From NCBI GenBank assembly GCA_031002005.1, contig JARYHS010011408.1, forward strand, positions 221,009,473-221,073,472: DNA of 64,000 nucleotides, in the 5' to 3' direction. The notes under the pieces are model-generated. The model was not told where the DNA came from and did no database searches. It saw nothing but the letters and a program-made list of their open reading frames with translations. A program made the position numbers and the translations under genes. The stretch is from Vandiemenella viatica (Eukaryota > Arthropoda > Insecta > Orthoptera > Morabidae). Positions 27,501-39,500 of the stretch are shown one piece after another; the first letter of the stretch is position 1; each line of letters opens with the position of its first letter.

Positions 27501-30500
27501 TACCTGCATTTATATTTCTTTGGAGACTTTGTCTGATACCAATTTAGTTTTGTGACTTTGTTTAAAATTGGAGAATATAGTGATCATCTATCAGTATTCA
27601 CCAGTGACTTTTATTAACAGTTACCCTTCCTAAGTTGGGTTAATACAATTTAGGTGGCAACTGAGTTAATTTTGCAAAGCACAGACTGAATTATCCATGG
27701 CATAAGCACGGTTACAGCTGATACCGAAGATTTTGCACTAACCCCGGGATATCTTTTGTTCTTACAAGCTTTCTTAACAGGTATGTTTTCAGTTGATTAT
27801 AAAGCTGCCTCAAGCACTGATGCTACCTCTCCATCAAAGTTGTTGAATTGAGCACCTATTCCAGTGTGACCTTCAAAGAATTTACAGAAATATCCAGTTT
27901 ATGTTTTCCTTATTCCATGTATAAATGAACCACTGGTGTATATTTCATTGCATGCTTGCAGGATCTCCATTGTAGCTTTTATTTAGTTCTACATCTAGCA
28001 AAGTATTTTTTTGGACAATCTTGGCCATTGGACATGTAGTAGAAGTTTTGCAGCAGTTAGAGAGTTTCTAGATGTTCAGCGGCTTGCTTGTTTCTTCTCA
28101 GAGGCTATAGTAAACACACTAATGTAATGCCAAAAATCTAAGAGTATATTTTTCATGATGGCATTGAATGCCTGAGCTAACAAAGCCATTGAGACTATGA
28201 TCATATACTGAAACACTTCAGTTTTTCCTCTGAGGGCTGCATTCTGTACCAGGTTGACTTCCCCTTAGTCAGTTTGTTGCTGTTATCAAGGCTTCACTTC
28301 CTCATTCAAAAGAAAGCCAAGTGAACTTCATATAGACCATTATAGTGACATTTCGACACACACCTACTTTGTTTCCATCAGCCTCTGAAACCTCTAATTG
28401 AAAAAGATTTTATCTAATTGAATAGTTTTCCAGATACGATGTTTATTGAGTGCTTAAGAGGAAGCATAGAACTCCCCAACTGTGTGATAGGTTGATTTGA
28501 GGTTAACAAGATAGACATTTTTAAGTGGTATTCATCCTTCACAGACTGCATAAAATTTAATACATTCTTAAGGCTGGTTTGCACATTGTCTTCTACCATT
28601 ATGATTACTTCACAATTCACTAAAAATGAGTGGTGGAGGGTGCATTGCACTTATCCTAATGTGTAATAATTTATGCAGCAGAAGGGATATATAGGATATG
28701 GCAGCCCATGGGTTATTTTGAGGAAACATTCCAAAATTTGCCTGGAGTGATCTAGGAAAACTGTGGTAAATCCAGATCATGATGGCCGGAGCGGTTTCTT
28801 GAGACCTACTCCTGTTGGATTCGATGTTTTCTTGATTGATAGATTCTTACAATTCCTTTTTGGAATCATGCATGAAAAAATGAGTATAGAAAAGAATCAG
28901 TTCTGGCTTTGATTTCTCCTATTTTCTTGGTCATTCCTAGATATGAAGGTTGCTGGTTGTAAAATGTTTTTGCTGACATCCTGAAGCAGGTCTGTCATGG
29001 ACTTTTCAATTAGTTCCTGATGAGATCAACGCCTACATTATTCCGGATCTTCCCAACATGACTACTTCAACATCACATTTACACTTTGCCTCCAGCTGTA
29101 TTCTGTCATGAATCAGGTGGCTCTTCTTTGGACCTTCTCCAATGCATCCATTAACCCATTTTGATGCAGGCCCCATACAGAAGAACAGTATTCTAAGTGA
29201 GATCATATTAATGCTTTACATGCAATTAATTTAACTTCTGTTTTAAATTACAACCTAGAAATATGAACATATGGTTTGGTTTCTCAATTACCTTCTCAAA
29301 TTGTTGCTAAATAACAAATTATTATAAATTTTTGCTCCTAGTTTTATTTTGGGCAGAATCTGCTGTACTAAGGACGCAGCCATTAATTGTATTTTCAGAG
29401 TTAAATGAGTCTCCTTTTTACATAACATGGCATTTTTTAACAATTAGCTCCAGCTGCCAGTCTCCGCACCAGGTGATTAATTTCACAACATCAGCTTGCA
29501 AAGAAAGTGCAGTGACTCTGGATTTTGTTTTCATGATTGATAAGAATATTGGCAAATAGTCTTATTTTTGCCTTAATTTTGTTTAAAAAATCATAGCTGT
29601 ATCTGAGAAACAAGAGGAGCCATATCATACTCCCCTAGGTAACCCAGGACCTCATTTGGGTCAGTGATGAACGTTTATCATTGAGATGCACACACTGTGT
29701 TCTATCTTTCAGGAAATTGGCAAACCAGTCACATTGTGAGGACACGCTTATGCCTGGGGTGGAGCATAAACTGATCTCAGCTATAACCGTGCGTAGTAGC
29801 CTATGAAAGTGACAGTTCTGACTTATTTAATGACTTGGTCGCCACATAGATTTTAACCCAAAAACTATGGAAAGGTAAAGTTCAAATGTTGTTCACTAGT
29901 CCATTCTTGTTTTATAAATATATTCTTCAAAACTTTACAAGTCAAAAACTGCATAGGCAATCAAACAAATTTTCCGAAAACAGTTTTGCAGTTTCGACCA
30001 ACCACTCAAGCATGACCAAATCTTACGCCCCCACAGTTACTTAACTACATGAGGTTTTACTTGATTTTAACCATGACTTTCAAATGCAACCATAATCGTG
30101 CAAGTTGGTAATTTGCTGCGCCACGAGCCCAACCTAGCTACGCCCTACATAACTTGTAACGTACTCTGCGACTGCTGCTGTTAGTCTGGGGAGAGAGTAG
30201 CTTCTGGAGGGGGTATTTATAGAATCGATGCTGCGTGAGCTGTGGGAAGAACCTTGCTCTGACTTTCCCACGAAACTGATCAGAAAACTGATCAGTTACT
30301 GACGAATATTTCACAATACAATTTGATCTTGACAACGAAAATAATCTTACCTCTCTGAAATTTTGGTAGTTGCTAGATATTATTACAAACATCAAATTAA
30401 GTTATTATAAAATTTTTCGTAACTTTAATAGTTTTGCCAGAAAAGAGTCATGAAGATGTGATTGCCATAACTTTCGAAATATTACTCCTATCAAGCTGAA

Positions 30501-33500
30501 ACAAATGTCATTCTATTCTCCTATTGCTCATTTATCATCTGATATCAAATAAAGTGTGTTACCTAATTTTTAAAGTGGTATAAAATTCAAAAACAAAATT
30601 TTACTATTTGAAATATTCAGAATATCAACTTGAAAATAGCTTCAAACAAATCTCCATATTGAAAAACTGTTACTGTAAAAATTTGGAATCTCTAAGTATA
30701 TTCCCTGATTTATTACAAATTTTAGAATATTATTCCTCCCGAATGCGCATCACATTTGAGCTAAACTTGTGCAAGCGTTTCTGGCACCAAAACCTATTTT
30801 ATTTTGTTACAATCAAATGCTTTAATATTATGAAATCAAACTTTTTCAGAAACCTTCATATTTAAATAAACTTTACTCTGAACATAATTTCTTCTCATGA
30901 ATTCCCGAATAAGACTGAAATATTTAACTTTTACATGAAGCACATGTCTTGCTATACCAAATTATATCAAAAAATGATCTTTAAAATGCATGAAACTTTC
31001 TAAAATTTTAATATGTTGTTTTAACCAAAATTACACTACTTTCTATCTATCACTTGACTTCTTAACTGTTTTCTAATGACTGAATACTTCGATTTTAGAG
31101 TTGAAAATTACGTGACAAAATTCTAAACCGGCAAATCACTTTTAAACATCTTTAAGCTCTAAGTAAGATCTTCTAACAACAAACTTAATCATCTTCTGGC
31201 TATTTATTTACTTAAACATCTTCTGATCTAAAGAAATATACTGATTTAGCAAAGTTATATGAAAATCAGATATCACATATTCAAATCTGAGGTTAAGTTT
31301 CTTAACAGCTGTTTAAATGAATTTAACTCTTGAATTTACTGTTCATACTTAAATTAATACTTATATTAGACATATTACTGGGAATTATTATCAAAATTAA
31401 CTGGAAGAATGGCTTTAAAATGGTGGTACCATATACTTCAATTAAACTCGCTATCTTAGAAACTAATTTCGCTATGCGAAATTCTAAGATGTGTTACAAC
31501 ATACTTGTCTAGCTATGTCATAGCCATGATGTTTTGTAAATAACCTAGTATGAGAACAGTGTTTAAAGGTTTTTTAAAAGCATAAAACCAAGTCAACCTA
31601 ATATTGCTCATCTGTCATATGATACAAGTCATGGCTTAAAAGTGCAAGTTGTATCTCGCAGCATCAGCATTTCATAAATCCGTGTTGATTTGAATTTAAT
31701 AGCTACTATGTTACACTTGCACACTCAATTAATTCATCCAAGGAATTTTTATTTAATCATCACCATTTGGGAAAAATCCAAAGTTGCATAATCTACATAC
31801 ATGCTTGCTCCCTTACGTCATCCAGGATAATCTTATTTAATCTTTACCTTCTGGAAAAAATAAACCATATAATTTATAACCCTACTGTTTGTTTTCTTCC
31901 TTGTGTCAAGGATTACCAAGTGAAGTGTTGAATAATTTACCAAAAACGCTGAAGGAATTTAAAATTAAAATTTATTAATCACAAGAGTAGAAAGGGAGAG
32001 AAATTTAACACTAAAGTTATATAAGATAATGAAAACAGAAAATAAAAAAGGGGTAATTAGTTGACAGGGAATTGCCACCGGAGCATGTGCTCCATTGCAG
32101 TTAAATTAATAGTAATAATAATAGGACAGTCTCATCTGCTCTGAAATTGAATCTATTTGTCTTGCTGCATTCTCACATGTTCCACAATCACCAATAATAA
32201 TAATAATAACAATAAAAATTCCAATACCTTCTCTCTCATCTGACGGTATTAGATGTGTCAAAACTCTGATATTTCCAGTGAATTCCTCAAAATTCTATCT
32301 TCTACCCTCCAATAAATGTGGGGTGTGAACACGTTATATATACAGTTAAGTAATCAATGAAACGCGCTAAGTAGTAAAAACGAATTGCAAATTAGGATAG
32401 GGAAATGAGCCACCACTTACCTTTACATGATGATTGTGGGGTGCTAACACACAGAAAAGACAACACACATGATACAGAAATTTTTAAGGTCTTGCCCTTT
32501 GTCAACAGGAGAACATTATGAGGGATAACTGTTGTGGGAGACTGTATATATATATATATATATATATATATGACAAAGAAATTTTCTGGTTTATATCCCT
32601 TCTTCTACATTAGAATGGGGTAGCTGCCTGATTGAGGCTGGCAACTAACTGGAAGTAAAGAACGTTTTGCCAGCAGCTTGTAATGGGGGAAAATCCAAAT
32701 GGCAGGAAGTATGGGTGGGGGTTGTGAGGTCCCCACTCACCAGTCGTTACTGAGTTGTATTATTGCATTATTAATTGATTGTAAATGGATTTATAATTTT
32801 ATTTGAAGTATAGGTCTTCCAGCATAGTAGTTTGTGTAGAACGGGGTAATTATAAGTTAGTTTAGTAATTTCATGTTGCGAGAGTTGGCAGTACTGTATG
32901 GTTGTGTTGTCACGGAAAGGAACAAGCCAATATGGCGAGAGAGACTGTTTTTGGCTAGCATAAGGCGAACATGTGGAGAAACTGATTTCGGCTAGCGTAA
33001 TGCAAATATGTACAGAATATTGTTTCAGTAAAAGCATTGTCTCTTGTGTAAATTTTTGAGTGTAATAAATTGTGAATTATAGTAAATGTGTGGCGAAAGT
33101 CATTTACATAGCATTAGAATATCCGTTGCGAAAATTGAGAGATGATTGAAGGTTTTGTAAAATAAAAGTTACTTTATATTAATACAAACAGCGAGGTGAT
33201 AGCAACTACCGTAAAAAGGCACATTAGGGCCAAGTGCCAGTAAAGCGGGCTATCAATCTTTCTTGACGTAGTCAAAATAACGGAAAGGAGGACCTCGCAG
33301 GGTTGAAAGGCATAAATGCAAAATTGTGAAACTTATTGTGGATACAAGTTATAGATGCACGGAAGAAGTTAACCGAAAATAAAAACGTGAAGTAATCTTC
33401 CTTATTTTCCACAAGCTCTCTGTCTCTTTCCACACGAACCACTGTTCGCCTTAGCTGATCTTTGAGAAGTGTGTAATATCTTTATATATATATATATATA

Positions 33501-36500
33501 TATATATAAGAAAATTTTACTCAATAAAATTTTCTCGGGTAGCTAGCCGAGTTAGTACATCGTTTGACCACGACGTTTCGGCGGTCACAATCTCTGCCGC
33601 CATTGTCAAGTGACTGCTGCCGGTAGGTTATTGAGGTGCTTATATATCACGCGAAGTCCGCGCTACGTCATCCTTTTTCCGGTCGGCCAATGGCTAGTGA
33701 CGGAAAACGTTGGCCACTAGCGGGAAGCGTTCCTATTGGCGGAAGCCATTAGCTGCTGGTGGGTTCCGCTGATTGCTGGCGCGCAAGAGAGGTGCGTGTT
33801 TCCCAGGAGTCCTGCTGCACTCTCATTTTCTGGAATGCTGGGCTCCAGGCTTTACTTAACTGAAATCCAGTATCTCTGTTAACGAGGTCCTTCGAGATAC
33901 GAATTTCGATAGCTTCTGAGAAAACACTGTCCCAATAACCTCTCGTACGTGCAAGAATTCTTGTTGCTTTGAAATTAAAGCCATGTCCCGTGTCAATACT
34001 GTGTTCAACAACCACTGACTTGTCGATCTGGCCCAGGCGGACGTTGCGCGCATGTTCCGCGCACCTTTGGTTAATACATCGTGTTGTTTGTCCGATGTAA
34101 GCCTTTCCGCATTCGCAAGGAATGCGATATACGCCAAGTGTTCGTAAGGCTATATCGTCCTTGGGTGACCGCAGTATATTCCTAATTTTGGCCGTTGGTC
34201 GGAAAATGGTTTTAATGCCACATTTACTTAAAATTCTGCCAATCTTAGCGGTAGTCGTTCCGACATAAGGAAGGAAGGCGAAGCGGCTCGGGTCTTCCTG
34301 CTGTCGTATTTTCCTCCTTCCTGCTCGTGTGCAAACCGAGTTTATTAACGCCTCGTTGAAACCGTTCTTGCGGAAAGTTTCCCGTAAATGACACATTTCC
34401 GCCTGCCAACGTTTCCCGTCACTAGCCATTGGCCGACCGGAAAAAGGATGACGTAGCGCAGACTTCGCGTGATATATAAGCACCTCAATAACCTACCGGC
34501 AGCAGTCACTTGACAATGGCGGCAGAGATTGTGACCGCCGAAACGTCGTGGTCAAACGATGTACTAACTCGGCTAGCTACCCGAGAAAATTTTATTCATT
34601 TACAACGCCGAGAAAATCTCCAGTCTTACATAGAATTTTACTGGTTAATATTTTCTGTTCACTTTTTTTCATGTATCCATGACTTGTTCCCGTGATATGT
34701 TTCACAATTTTTGGATTTATTTACAAATGTGACTCATCCAAATATAGTACATTTTGCCTCTCAGCATTCTAGTGATGGTGTTCACATCGCCATTGAAATA
34801 TGAGGCTCTGGTGGTTTCTAGTCAATGTAAGCTGACACAATATGTGCCACCAGGCCAGCACTCAATGGACTTTGTCAGACATGTCCACACCCATTGCAGT
34901 ACTCCAGTGTCGAGTCAACACTGTGGACTATGCTGCTCTGTTATTTACAATAATGTGGACAAACAGCAGTCATCCCGTGCTGTGGTCACATTGTGTTTAC
35001 GATCCAGTTTCCTCATATGTTTTGTGTATGTGCTGCAATGTCACGGTATGACAAACCCGTTTCTAGGAGACCAATCATTCTGGCATATTAGAACCCACTC
35101 ATATGCTGATATTACACCAGTTGACATCAGTGAGGCATACCAACACCTCCTTGCATGTTTCCACTTTGTATGATGGCTTTGCACTGACTGAGCATGGTGT
35201 AACACTAACCTGCCTGGTCACACAAAAGACAGATCTGCTGGGCCCATGTGCTCACCATCTCTCTGCAATCTTAATCTCCTATTGTAGTTCCACTGTTCTA
35301 CACATCCTCCAATTTTGGCGTGATTCAGCCAGTTCCTTCTGGGTGATGCAATTTTCACAAACAGTAAAATCAATAAAATTGTTTCACTGTCCACTTTGTC
35401 AGAAGCTGTACTATACTGGTCTCACAGATGTGTACCAGTGGCAGATGAATCTGATAAGGCAAAAATAAGTTAATGTCCCATAAACCAGTCTACAGCAATA
35501 TTTTACCTGATTAATAATGCATTGTCATCCATAATTTCAATACATTATTTTTGGTGTGCTAACAATGATAGTCCCGTTAAGGAGATTTGCTCCGGTTTAG
35601 TCTCATGGGTAAAGCAGTGACTACTACTCTCTCTGCACTGAGGACTTAATTTCATATTTTCTTTTATTCATCACAGAACTCTCCAATTTATCACTGATAT
35701 ATAGCTATGCACATTTAATCTCAACAAACTGCCACTGCAGTTTATTCATGGTCTACTATAGTATTCAACATGACACAAATGGATTAAATGATGAGAAATG
35801 TAGGTAGTCATGAAGTTTGAATTGGAACTGGAATATAAACTCATCACTTAGCAAAACTGGAAGCAAGTAGTACTGCAATAAAGATAATGTAAACATTGAT
35901 ACACAAATTTTGACTGGTCCATTTATCATACTAGAGGGTTAAATTGGGATGCGAGATAAAAAATTTAAAAGTCTTAAAGTTGTTAGGATATGACTGCGCC
36001 TGTTCTGATATGTGTCATAAATTCAGCATGATAATATTTATCACTTTTTACACTTACTATGAAAAGTATAATGGATTCAGTAGTAATTTGCTGAAAAACA
36101 ATAACTAATAATTTTATATGTGTTTGTATTTATAAATTTCATTCCAGAATGGAACAGGTGATGCAAATGATGTCTGGAAAGTTCTGATAGTCAATGGCAG
36201 AGATGGTGATGTAGTTACAGCAGTTACTCAGCAGCTCAGATTTGTGCATTACTTGCAGCACTGTGTACTTACTTCAAGTGGAAAGCAATTACCTAAGTGG
36301 TTTGTATCCATACTTGTGGTTCTGTTTGGATGAGATTAGTTTCCAGAGTATTTTAAGTACTGTGTATAATTATTTTTAATGTATGCTTTTTCAGGGCATA
36401 TGAACAACAGGAGGTTTCCTGCAACCCTAATGTAAGAGACAAGAATGCCTTTTGGAATATTGAGGACAATTTCTTTTCTAAATGTTAGTATTAACATTCC

Positions 36501-39500
36501 AATTGTTGTAAATGCTGACTTTGTTTATATTTGATGCATATGGCAAAGTATGTGTTTCCATTTTTCAGTGCCAAATGTGAGTTTTGAGGTTTATGCCCCA
36601 TCTTTTATTGAACGATTTCTTGAATCACATGCTGTCATGCTGCAAGGAAATGCAGGATTGAAACCAAAGGAGGGAGAAGTAACATCAAGACCATGGCAGT
36701 GGCCAGTAAATTATAGAGTATGTAGGAAATCTTATACCTTTAAACGAGCAATTATTGTGTGTGTGTGTGTATATTGTATTTCTGAAACGGCTCTAACGAT
36801 TTGGATGAAATTCATTTTTAGATAACGTTTTTTTTTTTTTTAAATTATCTAAATAATGTTCTGCCCTGCAAAAAGCCAATTTTACAAAATATGAACAATT
36901 TTGCTCTTGGTATCTCGAAAACGGCTCTATCGCTATCTCGTAGATGATTCAGGTACCAGAAAGCCTACTAATATTTTCACTTTTGTTTCAAGGAACTTAA
37001 ATATTTAAACAAGCATTTCTTGTATACTAGCTGACTCGGGGGAATTCTAGGACTGCATATTTAATTGTAAATCATTTAAAAAGAAGATATTTAAAAATTT
37101 GCTTTGTCAGAAGTTGAAATTGAAAAAGTGGTTATCATTAAGTACTACTAGTTTAATTGTAAAACATTTAAATATTTAAAAAATAGGCATTTACAAATGT
37201 GATTTTTTTAAACTTAAAAAAAAGGAAAAAACTTCTGACGCCATGTGACTATAGGTGGTATAAGCGAGAACCGGATATAGTTTCAGCCGCCATATTTGTG
37301 CACTCGCTGGGCCCATTAATGTACGTGCTCTTATGGAAGGTGGATGGTGTTCTCGTATTTTACGGCTGTTTTCTTAGTGAAAAATGTCTAAATTCGAAAA
37401 AAACTATGGTAGGACTCTTGTCGGAGAAGATGCGGTGGCGTATAGAAGAAAAAATTGACCTTTGTGGTGGCCAGGATCCGTATGAAATGTGCGTGAAAGA
37501 CTTTGTAGCCTACGATGTCGACCCGGCTATGTTTCCAAATGTTACGCGAGAGGACTTGATTGGTTATCTTGTTTTCGAAGCGAACTTTTTAACCTTGGAT
37601 CAAATGAAGGCTTTCAAGTCTCTGGAAGGCCATAATTATGTTACAAGTGGACATGTGGACTTTGTCAAAGGAAAAGTACTTTGCAACAACAGAGATCTAG
37701 TTATCGGCCAGGTACGTTAGTTTAAGGTTATGTACTTACTTTGGCGAGATTTTAAATATTCATTTAATGTTTTATAGCTTGTAACTAATGTCTTTTTTAT
37801 TCTAAATCCAGGTTACCCATTCTCAGAGCCTGAATTTGCCATTCCTCAAACCCTGGGTTCTGCTCATGAAGAAAGGAGAAGTCATAACAGCTCATTGCAA
37901 CTGTATGGCAGGATTGGGGTCAGTTTGCTCCCATACAGTGCTATCCTTTTTATTTAGAAATAAAGACCACAAGAAAAAACTCTACAACATGTACTTCAAG
38001 AGAAAATGAGTGGCTTCCTTTTAGAGAAAAGAGTGATGTTATGATCTGTGAAGTGAAGGACTGTGAGCTGGCATCAGCTGATAAGAAATACAAGATGTTG
38101 TGTGGTGAAGTGATCCAGATCAACCATTAACATGCAAGAAGAGGCCCTTCGAGGAATTGGTGACAACAGATGAGGAGTTTGCATTGTTTTTGAGTGCTGT
38201 GAATGATAGTGATCCTACAACAGCAGTGTTAGATTGTGTTGAACCCTTTGCTGAAGATCGGAAGAATTCTGTTTCTGTCAATTGTGTATTGCCAAATAGT
38301 GGTTTTTTTTGCCTGAACCCTTGACCAAACACTTTGACCCATCCACAGCTTCTCTGACCCAGACAGAAACTTTTTGTAAAATGTGAAGAATTATTTGAAT
38401 CCTTAAAACTACAGTTTGCTCAGTGCACAGCTTTAGAAGAGGCCACTAGGGACCAACCTAATAGTCCTTCTTTGGATGGTGCATAGAGGCAGGACGCCTA
38501 ACAGCTTCAAAAATGCATTCGATCTGCCACACCAATATTGAAGTCCCAGCTCCTAGCCTTGTCCGTTCTATCTGTAGGCCGTCTGAATGTGCATTTAAAA
38601 ACTGAGTTCACTGAATATGGTAAGGTATTAGAGAAACCAATTTTGAATTGCTTTAAGACTGTAATGGAAGGAAAACATGAGCATTTTGATTTGAAGGACT
38701 GTGGTTTGTTTTTAAATGAAAAGTTTCCATATCTTAGGGGCATCTCCAGATGGACTTATGACATGTTTGTGCCATGGTGTAGCTTTAGTGGAAGTTAAAA
38801 CTGATAACAAAATTACTAATAAAGTAACTGTTTGTGGGACTGATAATGGAAAATTATCTAATTCACATCCTTATTATTATCAAATCCAAACTCAAATGCT
38901 TATCACTGAGATTCCTGTGTGTTATTTAGTTGGTTACAAACTCAAACAGGAAAAGTAGTTGTAGATATTGTTCATGAGGATAGAGGTCCTGCAAAAAAAA
39001 AAAATCTTGATATTTCTTTAAAGTTTTTTAAATGTGTAATCCTACCAGAATTGCTCTGTAAATATTATGACATCTTTTGACCAGAAGTGATAATTATGTG
39101 GTTGAAAATGTTTGTTTGTGCCAGAAGCCTCCTGAAGTACCAATGATAAATTGTGCCAATAATACCTGTAAGATTGTAACTTTTCATCGTGGATGTGTGG
39201 GTGTGAAGAAACACATGGTAAGGTGGAGATGCCCTGATTGTGTTAGTTCCAAAAAACAAGTAGTGAAGGTGATTCAGATCTCTGTAATCAAATTTTGTGA
39301 TGTAAAATATCATTGTATTTATGTAGAAGGCTGTCCATTTTGATAGAGGTTGCAGTTAGGCTGAAATAGATCCTGAACCAAAAGAAAAAATCCAAAGAAT
39401 GTTTCGGAGTCTTGTGGAATGTTATATCTTATTATGATTGAAAAATAAACTATTTATACAAGCTGATGGTGACTTCTTTTGATTTTTTTTGTTTTGGTCC

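Larger units (their letters stand above)
25600..27770 (+). mobile_element. LTR copy C, interrupted by a TRIM
   Basis: The outer parts 25600-26365 and 27411-27770 form one diverged LTR plus leader, aligned with copies A and B. Features: TATA-like TTCTATATATAG near 26175, GGTTTGGTCTGGCTCGATCG near 27472, CAGTGACTTTTATTAACAGTTACCC near 27602, then TGGCAACTGAG at 27655, where a primer site would follow an LTR. No internal coding region remains. Confidence 0.75.
33523..34596 (-). mobile_element. 5'-truncated Penelope-like element between 192-bp inverted repeats
   Basis: Arms 33523-33714 and 34405-34596 are inverted copies starting AATAAAATTTTCTCGGGTAGC and containing TTAGTACATCGTTTGACCACGACG. The inside holds the last part of the Penelope protein, read leftwards from the right arm. 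Penelope-like elements commonly end up as truncated copies with an inverted piece of their pseudo-LTR, which explains this layout. Each arm also carries a hammerhead-like fold (34505-34552 on +, mirrored near 33567-33614 on -). Confidence 0.85.

Noticed and set aside
32544..32571. Regular repeats as a CRISPR array or satellite
   Set aside because: They are dinucleotide microsatellites without spacers in a eukaryotic intron.
34754..35468. Two overlapping frames of 139 and 121 codons
   Set aside because: No recognisable domain, no splice context linking them to POMT2; left as unclassified intron.
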